From Mycobacterium sp. D16Q13 (GTDB lineage: Bacteria; Actinomycetota; Actinomycetes; Mycobacteriales; Mycobacteriaceae): a DNA stretch of 64,000 nucleotides. Both the position numbers and the translations under genes were made by a program. This document shows positions 34,579 to 44,312 of the stretch, one piece after another. The notes beneath the pieces are model-generated. The model was not told the DNA's origin and made no database searches. It saw only the letters and a list, made by a program, of their open reading frames with translations. The stretch spans positions 620,001 to 684,000 of the forward strand of contig NZ_MAEW01000003.1 in NCBI RefSeq assembly GCF_002013375.1, written 5' to 3'. Every line of letters starts with the position of its first letter. Positions within the stretch are counted from its first letter, which is position 1.

Positions 34579-36074
34579 GGTTTCGAAGCTCGCCCTGTCG
34601 ATATCAGTTCGTCGCTGGTGTGCGAAACAGTGATTTTATAGTCCTGCAGGTCGAATCTCTTGAGTTGGTTGACGTACTGCGTGGCGAATCCCGGGAACAT
34701 CGTCGCATTGAATCCGTCATCCGTGAGGTACCAGCTCTGGCACCCCGAGTTCCAGGTGGTGGATTGCAGGCGTCGCTGGATGTCCTGGTTGTAGCTTTCC
34801 TGGATTTCGGGCCGGGCATCGACCGATTTCCAGCCGTTGCTGAGCAGTGCGGAGATCGCGTCGGTGATGTAGTTGATCTGCGCTTCCATGTATACCAGCG
34901 CCGAGCTGTGCCCGGGGCCGGAGTTGGGGCCGAAGGTGAAGAACAGATTGGGATAGCCCGACACCGCCACACTGCGGAAGGCGTAGGCGCCGCCGCCCCA
35001 CTCGGTGGCCAGGTCCCGGCCGTCGAGCCCGGTGACCGGATAGGGCGTACCGGCCTTGCACACGTCGAAACCGGTCGCAAAGACAATGCAATCGAATTGG
35101 TGCTCAATGCCTTCGACCGTGCGGATGCCCTTGGGCGCCAGCCGGGCGATGGGCCAGGTGACCAGCTTGCAGTTGTCCGCCTGCAGCGCGGGGTAGTAGT
35201 CACTAGTCATCAGCAGGCGCTTGCAGCCCGCCGAAAAGTCCGGTGTCAACTGCCTGCGCAGCCACGGGTCCTTCACCTGCACCCGCCGGTGCGCGGCACC
35301 GACGGCCTCGACGAGACGGGTGAAGGGGCTGTCCCACACCACACCCAGCGCCACCGACTCATGTCCCCAGAACCAGGCGGCACGTGCCAGCCGCTGACTG
35401 AGCGGCCACTTGCAGTACAGCTGCTTGAGCCGACCGCCCGTCGTGCGGTTCACCCGCGGCAGCACCCAGCCCGGCGTGCGCTGGAATACCTTCACCGTCT
35501 CGGCGGTCTTCACCAGTTCCGGGACGATCTGAACGGCGCTGGCTCCCGTACCGACGACCGCGACACGCTTACCCGTGAAGTCGTAGTCGTGATCCCAACG
35601 CGCGCTGTGAATCTTGTGGCCCTCATAGGTGTCGAGACCAGGGATGGCAGGAAAGCTCACGTTCGCCAGAGGCCCGGAGGCCATGATGACGGTGCGGGCA
35701 CGCACCGGCTCCCGGTTGTCGAACTCGATGGTCCACTCCCCCACCGCCTCGTCGTAGGCAACGCCGACAACGTTGTGGCCGAAGCGGATATACGGTGCCA
35801 GCGCCGAGGATTCGACCATCTGGTCGATGTAGCCGAGGATCTCGCCACTGCCGGAGTACGTGTGCGACCACTCGGGGTTCGGGGCAAAGCTGTACGAGTA
35901 CAGCCGCGAAGGAATATCGCACGCCGCCCCGGGATAGGTGTTGTCACGCCAAGTGCCGCCCACCCGATCGCTGCGCTCGAAGATCGCGAAGTCGTTGACG
36001 CCCTTGTCTTTCAGACGGATGGCTGCACCGATACCGGCGACCCCGGCGCCGATGATGGCTACGGAGATAGTCAT
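34575..36074 (-). CDS. Flavin-dependent monooxygenase, Baeyer-Villiger type
   Basis: 499 residues. FAD motif GAGVAGIGAA (from residue 9), ERSDRVGGTWRDNTYPGAACDIPS, the NADPH motif VVGTGASAVQ, and between them YEGHKIHSARWDHD, the Baeyer-Villiger fingerprint with Tyr for the leading Phe. Further marks are ATGFD and FTFGPNSGPGHSS. The enzymes insert oxygen next to ketones or oxidise heteroatoms; mycobacterial relatives include EthA and MymA. It sits 11 bp after the di-iron gene and overlaps merR by 4 bp. The substrate is unknown; cyclic or long-chain ketones are reasonable. Confidence 0.9.
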   Translation of the reverse strand: MTISVAIIGAGVAGIGAAIRLKDKGVNDFAIFERSDRVGGTWRDNTYPGAACDIPSRLYSYSFAPNPEWSHTYSGSGEILGYIDQMVESSALAPYIRFGHNVVGVAYDEAVGEWTIEFDNREPVRARTVIMASGPLANVSFPAIPGLDTYEGHKIHSARWDHDYDFTGKRVAVVGTGASAVQIVPELVKTAETVKVFQRTPGWVLPRVNRTTGGRLKQLYCKWPLSQRLARAAWFWGHESVALGVVWDSPFTRLVEAVGAAHRRVQVKDPWLRRQLTPDFSAGCKRLLMTSDYYPALQADNCKLVTWPIARLAPKGIRTVEGIEHQFDCIVFATGFDVCKAGTPYPVTGLDGRDLATEWGGGAYAFRSVAVSGYPNLFFTFGPNSGPGHSSALVYMEAQINYITDAISALLSNGWKSVDARPEIQESYNQDIQRRLQSTTWNSGCQSWYLTDDGFNATMFPGFATQYVNQLKRFDLQDYKITVSHTSDELISTGRASKP

Positions 36075-36085
36075 GCTGGCTGCTT

Positions 36086-37006
36086 TCAGGCGACGGGTTC
36101 GTAGGTGAGTTCCTGTGACCAGGTTGGCTTGTTCTCCACCAACCGCATGGGAATCATGCCGGTCAATTTCACGAGCAGATCAGCCGTGATGTGGTACTTG
36201 GACTTGCGGTTGATCACCTTCATCGCATGCCAGGAGATCAACCGGTACATCGGTAACCGCCGAACGTTCGGATTGCGCTCGCCGACGCTCTTGTACCGTT
36301 TCATCGCGCCATAGAGGCGCTCCTCGTCGACACCCATGGCCACGATGTTGTCGCGCATCTTGTTGAGCAGCGGCACGTAGCTGAGCAGTCCGATCAGCAG
36401 GCTGGGCTTGAGCCAGCCACCGATAAGCTCGGTGAGCATCTTGCGCATCTTCGAGTGGCCGAGGATGTCCATGACCTCGAAATCCACCGCAAGATGCCGT
36501 GATTCGTCCGAGTTGATCCGCTTGAACGCTTCCTGCGCGATCGGGTCCTTGACCTCATCGGTGATGAATTTGATGAGGGCACCGTCCAGAGCAACCTCCA
36601 GCATCGGGATGACGGTACCGAGGAAGGACAGCGACATGCCGTCGGAGTACTTGTCGAGAAAATTGATCACCAGCTGGACATTGACACTCGGGGAAGGGAT
36701 CTCGTCATTCTCGAGCATCCCCCAGCGACGCATCAGGGCCAGCTCGGCGTTGGCGTGCTTCTGCTCCTCGGCGTGGAAGTGCTCATAGATGCTCTTCAAC
36801 GTCGGCGTCGGCGCCTTCTTGGCCAGTGCGGCGAATCCACGCGCCCCGACATTCTCGATCCACATCAGGTCCGCGATGAACGGCTTGAGCTTCGTGTGCA
36901 GTTCGGGCTCGATCAGCTCGGCGCCGGGTGCGTCCCAATCGATATCGGCGAGTGCCCACTGCTTGTCTTTGATCATCTGCAACATATTGTCGAGATCCAT
37001 TGCCAT
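36086..37006 (-). CDS. Ferritin-like di-iron protein, putative oxygenase
   Basis: 306 residues from ATG 37006 (AAAGGA upstream). A four-helix carboxylate di-iron pattern is visible: E51, E81-x-x-H84 (HAEEQKH), E137 and E168-x-x-H171 (SDESRH). The C-terminal third has a membrane-facing segment (WLKPSLLIGLLSYVPLLN) and a basic end. Such proteins include AurF-like N-oxygenases and fatty-acid hydroxylases or desaturases; the reaction here is not known. Position between an SDR and a monooxygenase, opposite a 2Fe-2S reductase, suggests that reductase supplies electrons. Confidence 0.78.
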   Translation of the reverse strand: MAMDLDNMLQMIKDKQWALADIDWDAPGAELIEPELHTKLKPFIADLMWIENVGARGFAALAKKAPTPTLKSIYEHFHAEEQKHANAELALMRRWGMLENDEIPSPSVNVQLVINFLDKYSDGMSLSFLGTVIPMLEVALDGALIKFITDEVKDPIAQEAFKRINSDESRHLAVDFEVMDILGHSKMRKMLTELIGGWLKPSLLIGLLSYVPLLNKMRDNIVAMGVDEERLYGAMKRYKSVGERNPNVRRLPMYRLISWHAMKVINRKSKYHITADLLVKLTGMIPMRLVENKPTWSQELTYEPVA

Positions 37007-37041
37007 GGAACGTTTTTCCTTTCGGTGAAGTGATGCGGAGT

Positions 37042-37896
37042 TCAGTCGGCGGGCAGCAGACGGCCCAGCAGGCCGGCAATGCGGGTGTGCAGCACAGGAA
37101 AGTGTCGTTTGAAGTGCCAGATGACCTTCGCGTCGAGTTGCGGGACCACATACAGGCGGCCCCGGTCGTGTGCATCGAGGGTGCTGACGGCGACCCTCTC
37201 CGGGGAAAATCCTGTCCACTCGATGAGGCGGTCCACCAGGCCCGACGTGCCGACCTCGACTCCGGTGAGTCGCCCATCCTGGAAAATGTTCGTCTTGACT
37301 ACGGTGGGGCACAGGACGGTCACGTTGACGCCGGTGCCGCTGAGCTCGGCGGCGAGGGTCTCCGACAGTGACATGACCCCGGCCTTGGAGACGTTATAGG
37401 AGGCCATCGCGGGACCTGCCGCGAACCCGGCGGCCGAGGCAACATTGATGATCCCGCCGCGCCCGGCGCTGCGGAGCAATGGCGTGAACAGCTCGCACCC
37501 GTAGATGACACCCCAGAGGTTGATGCCCAGCGCCCAGTTCCAATCGTCCATGCCGATCTGACCGACGGGCTTGCCGCCGATCCCGACCCCCGCGTTGTTG
37601 ATCACCAGGGTGGGCGGCCCGGAAAAGACCTCCTGCGCCTCGAAGACCAGCTTCTCCACCTCGTCGCGCGATGAGACATCGCAGGTCACAGCATGTGCGC
37701 AGCCTGCGGACAGCCGGTCAATCTGGGCCACGGTCTCCGCGACCCGTTCGGCATTGATATCCGCGCACACCACGTGGCCACCGCGACGGGCCAGTTCGAG
37801 GGCGAAGGCGCGTCCGATCCCACTGCCGGCACCGGTGACCACTGCTTTCGCGTTCACCGAGATCGGCTGGCGCCTGAAGACGTCAAGTATGCCCAT
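37042..37896 (-). CDS. Short-chain dehydrogenase/reductase
   Basis: 284 residues from ATG 37896; an ATG at 37926 would add ten residues but lies inside the palindrome. TGAGSGIG cofactor motif, NNAG, and catalytic Ser/Tyr/Lys in NVASAAGFAAGPAMASYNVSKAG. The C-terminal extension RLYVVPQLDAKVIWHFKRHFPVLHTRIAGLL is typical of mycobacterial lipid-linked SDRs. First gene of the minus-strand operon. It may oxidise an alcohol to the ketone attacked by the Baeyer-Villiger enzyme, which is inference. Confidence 0.87.
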   Translation of the reverse strand: MGILDVFRRQPISVNAKAVVTGAGSGIGRAFALELARRGGHVVCADINAERVAETVAQIDRLSAGCAHAVTCDVSSRDEVEKLVFEAQEVFSGPPTLVINNAGVGIGGKPVGQIGMDDWNWALGINLWGVIYGCELFTPLLRSAGRGGIINVASAAGFAAGPAMASYNVSKAGVMSLSETLAAELSGTGVNVTVLCPTVVKTNIFQDGRLTGVEVGTSGLVDRLIEWTGFSPERVAVSTLDAHDRGRLYVVPQLDAKVIWHFKRHFPVLHTRIAGLLGRLLPAD

Positions 37897-37916
37897 GACG
37901 AAATAGGACAACAGCA

Positions 37917-37942
37917 ACTGTGCCATTTGTCAATGGCACAGT
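37917..37942. promoter_or_regulatory. 26-bp perfect palindromic operator in the monooxygenase divergon
   Basis: 11-bp arms ACTGTGCCATT (37917-37927) and AATGGCACAGT (37932-37942) with a four-base centre. It lies between the divergent SDR (start 37896) and reductase (start 37986) genes. The candidate binder is the MerR protein encoded at the end of the SDR operon. Confidence 0.72.
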
Positions 37943-37985
37943 GCATGATGACAATGAGGTGTTCACCACTCCGGAAGGAACTCGC

Positions 37986-39050
37986 ATGCCGACGCACACC
38001 GCCAGCACCCCCAGTGCCTACGCACTGGAAGTGCTCGACGTCATCGCCGAGACCCCCGATGCGGTATCGATCGTGTTCGCGGCGCCGCCGGATGCCCAGG
38101 CGGACTTCACCTACAAACCCGGGCAGTTCCTGACCCTGCGCGTGCCGATCGGTGCGGACACCGAGGCGGTATCCCGGTGCTACTCGCTGTCGAGCGCACC
38201 GGACATCGACGAACACCTGAAGGTGACCGTCAAACGAACCGTCGGCGGCCAGGCGTCAAATTGGCTGTGCGACAATGTGTGTGCCGGAATGACAATTGAA
38301 TCACTACGTCCTGCAGGAACATTCACCATGCGCGATGCCGCGGCGGTTCCGGTGTTCGTGGCCGCCGGCAGTGGTATCACACCGATCATGTCCATGATCC
38401 GCACGGTACTGTCCGTATCCACTCAGAATGCCGTCCTCGTCTACGCCAACCGGGACCGAGACTCGGTAATCTTCGATGCCGAACTCGCGGCACTGCAGAT
38501 CGAGCACGGGAACAGGCTGTCGGTCTCGCACTGGATCGAGGCCGAGTCCGGTCTACCGACCACCGACGGGCTGAGCGCGCTCTTGCCAACACTCCCCCAC
38601 ACCGACACCACCGCGTATCTTTGTGGCCCAGCCGCTTTCATGGATGTGGCGTCGGCGGCACTGCTCGACATCGGACTGGCGCGCGAAAACATTCATCGCG
38701 AGATCTTCGTATCGCTGACGTCGGATGCCTTCGCCGCCGCACCACAGGCCTCCCCCGGGCCGATCGATCCCGACGCCGTCAGTGCCACCGTGGAGATCGA
38801 TGGTGACACCCACCAGATCTGCTGGCCGAAATCGCAGATACTTCTCGATGTGCTGCTGGATCAGGGCATTGACGCCCCCTACGTGTGTCGCGAGGGCAAC
38901 TGCGGAGGCTGCTCCTACACACTTCGCGAGGGCGAGGTGACGATGCGGATCAACGACATCCTCGATGACCACGAGATCCGCCATGGCGTGCGGCTCGCGT
39001 GCCAGTCACTGCCGCAGTCGGACAAGCTCACCATCGCCTTCGACCGCTAA
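37986..39050 (+). CDS. Ferredoxin-NAD(P) reductase with C-terminal 2Fe-2S domain (KshB/Hmp-like reductase component)
   Basis: 354 residues from ATG 37986, with GGAAGGA well placed; an upstream frame start would overlap the palindrome. FAD-binding SRCYSLSS, NAD(P)-binding GSGITPIMSMI and FLCGPAAFM-like YLCGPAAFM lead to a plant-type 2Fe-2S domain (about 270-354) with C-REGN-C-GG-C and a fourth Cys in LACQS. It passes electrons from NAD(P)H to an oxygenase, as KshB does. The likely partner is the divergent di-iron protein. Confidence 0.9.
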   Translation: MPTHTASTPSAYALEVLDVIAETPDAVSIVFAAPPDAQADFTYKPGQFLTLRVPIGADTEAVSRCYSLSSAPDIDEHLKVTVKRTVGGQASNWLCDNVCAGMTIESLRPAGTFTMRDAAAVPVFVAAGSGITPIMSMIRTVLSVSTQNAVLVYANRDRDSVIFDAELAALQIEHGNRLSVSHWIEAESGLPTTDGLSALLPTLPHTDTTAYLCGPAAFMDVASAALLDIGLARENIHREIFVSLTSDAFAAAPQASPGPIDPDAVSATVEIDGDTHQICWPKSQILLDVLLDQGIDAPYVCREGNCGGCSYTLREGEVTMRINDILDDHEIRHGVRLACQSLPQSDKLTIAFDR

Positions 39051-39252
39051 CAGGCGACTGCATGAGGGCGGTCACACATCCGATGGGTGTGTGATACCCG
39101 ATATCACCGACTGTTCAATTTACACTCGGCGACACCCAATCGTCCTCGCCATTCATTCCAGAGTTGGCTCTACATAACATGTCTGGCGGCTTCCAACCTT
39201 GAGCTCAACCTCGGTGGAGTGCAAATCTCCGTAACTGGCCCGCGGACAACCA

Positions 39253-41136
39253 CTACCAGCGGTGTCCGCGCCCCAGCTCGCGGTACCAGTCGACGAGGTC
39301 CGGATTGTCGATCGACCGCGGATCCAGGGACACATCGACGCGCCCGGCCAGCACGCCGCAGATGGGAACCTCAAGTTTCTTGCCGGTACGGGTGTGCGGA
39401 ATTCCGGGCGCCTCGATCACCTCGTCGGGGACATGTCGTGGTGATAGGCGCGCGCGAATCTCCCGCGCGATCCTTCCGCCCAGGTCTGCGTCGAAAACGT
39501 GTCCGGTTGCCATCGTGACGAACAACGGCATCCAGTAGGCGCCGTCAGGACCGTCGACACCGAGGACAAATCCCTCGGCGATCTCGTCCATCGCTTCCAC
39601 GACCTCGTAAATATCTGCCGAGCCCATCCGGATTCCGTTGCGGTTCAGTGTGGCGTCGCTGCGACCATGGATCACCAGCGATCCGTGCTCGGTGACGGTG
39701 ACCCAATCACCGTGCCGCCACACTCCGGAGTCGCGGCCATCGGACCATTCGTGTTCGAAATAGGCCGCTCGATAACGCGCTCCATCGGGGTCATCCCAGA
39801 ATCGGATTGGCATGCACGGCATGGGTTGCAGGATCACCATCTCGCCCACTTCCCCGATGAGGGAGCGGCGATCGGGCGACCAGCTGCGCAGATCCACCCC
39901 TAGGTAGCGCACGGGCAGCTCGCCGGCCCGGGCGGGTACTCCCGGTGTCCCGCCGGCGAACGCGGTGCAGACGTCGGTACCACCCGAGAGCGACGACAAC
40001 GCGACTCCGACATACGAGCCCGCCCAATCGAACAGAGCGGGCGAGAGCGGCGATCCACTGCTACCCAACGTTTTCAGCGCGCTGAGGTCATGCTCGGCCG
40101 ACGGCTCCAGCCTCGCCTTCCTGGTTGCCTGCAAGTGCCCAGGGCTGGTGCCGAAGTAGCTCACCTTCTCGGCCTCCAGCAATTCCCACAACCGATCCGC
40201 GTTGGGATACAACGGGTGTCCGCTGTAGCAGACCACGGTGGCACCGACCAGCAGACCGCTCAGCCGGAAGTTCCACATCATCCAGGACAGCGCCGTCTGC
40301 CAGAAGAACACGTCACCTGGGCCCAGATCGCAATGCAGCCCCGCACCCTTGAGATGTTCCAGCAGCATGCCCCCGTGGCCGTGCACGATGCCCTTGGGCC
40401 TACCTGTGGTACCTGAGCTGAACAAGACCCAGATCGGGTGATCGAATGGCACCATCTCGACTACCGGGTCTTCACTGCCCCTGGGCAATTCGAGTATCAG
40501 CACAGGGTCCCCCGGCAAAAGCCGGTGCAGCTCCGCGGTGTCGGCCCCCTTGTCCACCCACCGACCGTTGTAACGGTATCCCGGACCGGAGATGAGCACC
40601 TTCGGATTGAGCTGGCCCAGCCGCGAGGCCGCGCCCTCGGGGGCATAGTCCTGGCCGCATCCGGCCCACACCGCACCCACCGCGGCGGTGGCCAGGAACG
40701 CCACCATCGCATCCGGCACATCCGGCAGATACGCGGCCACACAGTCACCGCGGCCGACACCGAGACGGCGCAGCTCAGCGGCCACTGCTCCGATCCTGCC
40801 GGGCAATTCACTCCACCCGATCTCGGTACGCTCCCCCGCCTCGTCGACACCCACGATGGCGGCCCCGCCGTGATGTGCGTGGCGCAGAATCGGGTCCACA
40901 TAGTTGAGCTCTGTGCCCGGAAACCACTGTGCCCCAGGCATCACCGGACGTGCCAGCACGCCCTCATCACCGTCGCGCAACCCACGTCCCGGGACCTCGA
41001 AGAACTCCCACAGCGCGCGCCAGAACTGCGGTACGGAATCGACGGACCAGCGCCACACATCCGCGTAGTCGTGGGCCGACAGCGCGTACCGTCGCTCGAG
41101 GTGCTCGACGAATCGTTCGTAGGCACTACTTGCCAT
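39253..41136 (-). CDS. Acetoacetyl-CoA synthetase
   Basis: 627 residues, the expected length. The N-terminal domain has WPGTELNY-like [14 protein letters not shown], the ATP-binding loop [21 protein letters not shown], then [13 protein letters not shown] and [37 protein letters not shown]. The C-terminal Lys region RTGKKLEVP completes the ANL fold. It activates acetoacetate to acetoacetyl-CoA, closing leucine degradation. It overlaps the FadD35-like gene by 11 bp and is last in the operon. 202 bases without a feature separate it from the reductase gene. Confidence 0.9.
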   Translation of the reverse strand: MASSAYERFVEHLERRYALSAHDYADVWRWSVDSVPQFWRALWEFFEVPGRGLRDGDEGVLARPVMPGAQWFPGTELNYVDPILRHAHHGGAAIVGVDEAGERTEIGWSELPGRIGAVAAELRRLGVGRGDCVAAYLPDVPDAMVAFLATAAVGAVWAGCGQDYAPEGAASRLGQLNPKVLISGPGYRYNGRWVDKGADTAELHRLLPGDPVLILELPRGSEDPVVEMVPFDHPIWVLFSSGTTGRPKGIVHGHGGMLLEHLKGAGLHCDLGPGDVFFWQTALSWMMWNFRLSGLLVGATVVCYSGHPLYPNADRLWELLEAEKVSYFGTSPGHLQATRKARLEPSAEHDLSALKTLGSSGSPLSPALFDWAGSYVGVALSSLSGGTDVCTAFAGGTPGVPARAGELPVRYLGVDLRSWSPDRRSLIGEVGEMVILQPMPCMPIRFWDDPDGARYRAAYFEHEWSDGRDSGVWRHGDWVTVTEHGSLVIHGRSDATLNRNGIRMGSADIYEVVEAMDEIAEGFVLGVDGPDGAYWMPLFVTMATGHVFDADLGGRIAREIRARLSPRHVPDEVIEAPGIPHTRTGKKLEVPICGVLAGRVDVSLDPRSIDNPDLVDWYRELGRGHRW

Positions 41137-42766
41137 GCGTCTGGCCCGGCTCTTGTAATCCCAGAAGTTCCATGGCCTGCTTCCTCATATCGATCTTGCG
41201 CACCTTCCCCGTCACGGTCATGGGGAAGGTATCGACGACGTGCACATAGCGCGGGACCTTGTAGTGGGCAAGGTGCCCCGAGACGAAGGTACGGATAGCA
41301 CCGGCGTCGAGCGGCGCGCGGCCTGTCCGCATCCGAAGCCACGCGCACAACTCCTCGCCGTACTTTTCATCCGGCACCCCAACCACCTGGACATCCTCGA
41401 TGTCCGGATGCGTCAGCAGGAATTCCTCGATCTCGCGCGGGTAGATGTTCTCACCGCCGCGTATCACCATGTCCTTGATTCGCCCAATGATGTTGCAATA
41501 GCCGTCTTCTCGCATCACTGCCAGGTCGCCGGTGTGCATCCAGCCGTCGGCGTCGACCACCTCGCGGGTGTGGTCCTCGTCATTCCAGTAGCCGAGCATC
41601 ACCGAGTACCCACGTGTACACAGCTCGCCGGATTGCCCGCGCTCCAACACTTCTCCGGTGCCGGGGTCGACAACCTTGACCTCGACGTGCGGGTGCACAC
41701 GTCCAACAGTCGCGGTGCGGCGATCCAGGTCGTCATCGACGAGCGTCTGACAGGAGACTGGCGAGGTCTCCGTCATGCCGTACGCGATGGCGACCTCAGT
41801 CATGTGCATCTCGTCGATGCACCGCTTCATCACCTCAACGGGGCACACCGAACCCGCCATGATTCCTGTCCGCAACGAGGACAGGTCGCGCTTCGCGAAA
41901 TCAGGGTCGGCGAGCATCGCGATGAACACGGTGGGCACCCCGTACACCCCGACACAACGCTCACTTTCGATCGCGTCGAGGGTGAGCGCGGGGTCGAATC
42001 CTGGTGCCGGTACCACGATAGTGGCGCCGTGAGTCGAGCATCCCAGGTTGCCCATGACCATGCCGAAGCAGTGATAGAAGGGCACCGGAATGCACAACCG
42101 ATCTCCCGCCGCGAGGTGGATCGACTCTGCCACAAAGTACCCGTTGTTGAGTATATTGCGATGTGACAGCGTCGCCCCCTTGGGATAACCCGTTGTCCCC
42201 GAGGTGTATTGGATGTTGATGGGATCGGTGCTGGACAGCTGCGACATGCGGTCGCGCAGCGCGGCCACGGGGACCCGTTCGGCTCCCGTCACCAGATCGG
42301 CCCAGTGGTCCGTCCCGATGAACACCACATCGAGCAAGGTGGGGGCATCCGAGCGCACCTGATCCACCATCGTCACGTAGTCGGAGGATTTGAACGCCGT
42401 CGCACAGATTAGCGTGCGGACCCCCGATTGATTGAGCGCATAGGCCAGCTCGTGGGTTCGGTAGGCCGGGTTGATAGTGACAAGGATTGCGCCGATCTTT
42501 GCCGTGGCGTACTGCACCAGGACCCATTCGGCGCAGTTCGGCGCCCAGATTCCGACCCGGTCTCCCGTGTCGACCCCGCGCGATATGAGTCCGCGCGCAA
42601 CGAGATTGATCTCGGCGTCGAGCTCACGGTAGGTCCATCTCCGGCCGCCGGTCACATCGACGAGGGCATCGACATCGGGATGGGCGCCGACTATGCGCTC
42701 GAAGTTCTCTCCGATCGTCTCCTCGATGATCGGAGATGCCAACGACCCGGCGTCATAGGACTTCAT
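41126..42766 (-). CDS. fadD35: Acyl-CoA synthetase, FadD35-like
   Basis: 546 residues. ANL motifs [63 protein letters not shown] and the C-terminal [12 protein letters not shown]. Length and neighbours (CitE and MaoC homologues) match M. tuberculosis Rv2505c, which belongs to the leucine-degradation cluster. It probably activates a short or branched acid. It overlaps citE by 14 bp at its start and the acetoacetyl-CoA synthetase by 11 bp at its end. Confidence 0.88.
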   Translation of the reverse strand: MKSYDAGSLASPIIEETIGENFERIVGAHPDVDALVDVTGGRRWTYRELDAEINLVARGLISRGVDTGDRVGIWAPNCAEWVLVQYATAKIGAILVTINPAYRTHELAYALNQSGVRTLICATAFKSSDYVTMVDQVRSDAPTLLDVVFIGTDHWADLVTGAERVPVAALRDRMSQLSSTDPINIQYTSGTTGYPKGATLSHRNILNNGYFVAESIHLAAGDRLCIPVPFYHCFGMVMGNLGCSTHGATIVVPAPGFDPALTLDAIESERCVGVYGVPTVFIAMLADPDFAKRDLSSLRTGIMAGSVCPVEVMKRCIDEMHMTEVAIAYGMTETSPVSCQTLVDDDLDRRTATVGRVHPHVEVKVVDPGTGEVLERGQSGELCTRGYSVMLGYWNDEDHTREVVDADGWMHTGDLAVMREDGYCNIIGRIKDMVIRGGENIYPREIEEFLLTHPDIEDVQVVGVPDEKYGEELCAWLRMRTGRAPLDAGAIRTFVSGHLAHYKVPRYVHVVDTFPMTVTGKVRKIDMRKQAMELLGLQEPGQTHGK

Positions 42767-43670
42767 CGTGCCGCTTCACCACCTGCACCGCTGCGCCCGT
42801 CCACGGTTGGGCGAGACGGATCGAGCACGACTCTAACGACTCGTCCGGGCCGCCACCCTGGATTCCGGTGCTCAGGTCGACAATCCGTTCAGCACGCCTG
42901 AGCACAGGTGCATCCACCATCGCCCCTTCGAATTGGAAGACGCCACGTTCCCGGGCCGCCAGCTCGAGCACTTCGCGCGCCCACCGCACCCGTTCACCGG
43001 TCGGCCGATACGCCTCGCGAATGACACTCACCTGGGTGGGATGGATGGCCACCTTGGCATCGAACCCGACGGCCACGGCATCATCGGCCTCCGCACGCAA
43101 CCCGTCGAGGCCCTTGATGTCGAGGTACACCGAGTCCAGCGCCATCCGGCCAAATGCCTTTGCCGCCAATAGTGTTTGAGAACGAACGTGTTGTGCCACA
43201 TCGCGGTAGCTACCGTCGGGCCATCGGTTGTTGGTGCCCCAGGTCGCGGCGAACAGGTCCTCCGCACCCCACATCGCCGCGACGACGTTCCCGGGCCGCA
43301 CCAGCTCGACGACGTTAAGTGCCCCCAGCGGGGTTTCGACGAGCACCACCACGTCCAGCGGCGCTAGGGCCGCGACCTGATCGGCATGCTCACTCTTGGC
43401 CAGCATCACCGTGGTGTAGTCGGTCCGAGCGACCGCATCCATGTCCAATAGGTGATCGGCGGTGCTGGCGGGATTGAGACGAATCACCGTGCGAGAGGGA
43501 TCCAGCGGAGTAGTGATCAACGCGTCGCGGGCGGCAGGGCGGCCGGTGGGCGCCACCCCGTCCTCCAGGTCGAGAATCACCACATCTGCAGCAGCAGAGG
43601 CTTTTTCGAAGCGCTCGGGTCGATCGGCAGGACAGAAGAGCCAGCCCGGCCCTCTCTTGGCAAGTGTCAT
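42753..43670 (-). CDS. citE: CitE-like (S)-citramalyl-CoA/beta-hydroxyacyl-CoA lyase
   Basis: 305 residues. [42 protein letters not shown] and KVAIHPTQ are near-identical in kind to M. tuberculosis Rv2498c, shown to act as (S)-citramalyl-CoA lyase in itaconate dissimilation and in leucine catabolism. The Mg ligands Glu/Asp in LDLEDG and WGAED and the Arg in VIRLNP are present. About 35 residues follow the normal C-terminus (after VLRRAER), running over the next gene start, so the original stop seems to have been lost. Confidence 0.9.
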   Translation of the reverse strand: MTLAKRGPGWLFCPADRPERFEKASAAADVVILDLEDGVAPTGRPAARDALITTPLDPSRTVIRLNPASTADHLLDMDAVARTDYTTVMLAKSEHADQVAALAPLDVVVLVETPLGALNVVELVRPGNVVAAMWGAEDLFAATWGTNNRWPDGSYRDVAQHVRSQTLLAAKAFGRMALDSVYLDIKGLDGLRAEADDAVAVGFDAKVAIHPTQVSVIREAYRPTGERVRWAREVLELAARERGVFQFEGAMVDAPVLRRAERIVDLSTGIQGGGPDESLESCSIRLAQPWTGAAVQVVKRHDEVL

Positions 43671-44209
43671 TGCCCCTGCCCTTCAACATGTTTGCGCACC
43701 ATGGTCTGTCGCGAGGCCGTGGCCACCACGTCACCGTGCTGATTCCTGCCGGTGTGCGCAAAGGTGACGATGCCCTCGCCGGGGCGGCTCTTGGACTCGC
43801 GCTTGTCGATCACCTCGGACTCCGCATACAGCGTGTCTCCGTGGAACAGCGGTCTGGGAAAGGCGATGTCGGAGAATCCCAGATTCCCGACGATGGTGCC
43901 CTGGGTGAGTTGCGCGACCGATAGCCCGACCAGCGTCGACAGCGTGAACATCGAGTTCACCAGGCGCTGATTGAACGGCGGTAGCGCCTCTGAGAACGCC
44001 GCGTCGAGGTGCAGTGCCTGGGTGTTCATGGTCAACGTCGTGAACAGAACGTTGTCGGCCTCGGTGATCGTCCGGCCGGGCCGGTGCACGTACAGCACAT
44101 CGGTCTCGAACTCCTCGAACCACAGACCGCGCTGCTCGACGATCCGTTTGCCGCTCACAGCCACCTCCATGCCCAGCCAGGCGTCCACTTGCTGGCGCAT
44201 CGACACCAT
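43667..44209 (-). CDS. MaoC-like (R)-enoyl-CoA hydratase family protein
   Basis: 180 residues from ATG 44209 (or 44200). The hot-dog hydratase pattern is visible in HRPGRTITEADNVLFTTLTMNTQALHLDAAFS and FPRPLFHGDTLYAESEVIDKRESKS, with Asp and His placed as in MaoC dehydratases. It corresponds to Rv2499c, which neighbours citE in M. tuberculosis. It probably hydrates mesaconyl- or methylcrotonyl-type CoA esters before the CitE lyase step. Its stop overlaps the citE start by 4 bp. An upstream frame extending to 44488 is antisense to the IclR gene and rejected. Confidence 0.87.
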   Translation of the reverse strand: MVSMRQQVDAWLGMEVAVSGKRIVEQRGLWFEEFETDVLYVHRPGRTITEADNVLFTTLTMNTQALHLDAAFSEALPPFNQRLVNSMFTLSTLVGLSVAQLTQGTIVGNLGFSDIAFPRPLFHGDTLYAESEVIDKRESKSRPGEGIVTFAHTGRNQHGDVVATASRQTMVRKHVEGQGQ

Positions 44210-44280
44210 GGATGAAAACCGTGCTGCACGGCAAGGATGGTGCGTAAAGCTCCCGCCGGATGAACACCGTGAGGCATGAA

Positions 44281-44297
44281 CGTCCATTGAGTGGACG
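44281..44297. promoter_or_regulatory. Inverted repeat between MaoC operon and iclR
   Basis: CGTCCA (44281-44286), five bases, then TGGACG (44292-44297), lying 16 bases before the IclR start and 72 bases before the MaoC start. A fitting site for the IclR protein acting on both units. Confidence 0.5.
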
Positions 44298-44312
44298 CGT
44301 ACTGTAGACGAG

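Noticed and set aside
34548-36104. 518-residue open frame on the plus strand
   Set aside because: Antisense to the monooxygenase with FAD and NADPH motifs; no motif of its own.
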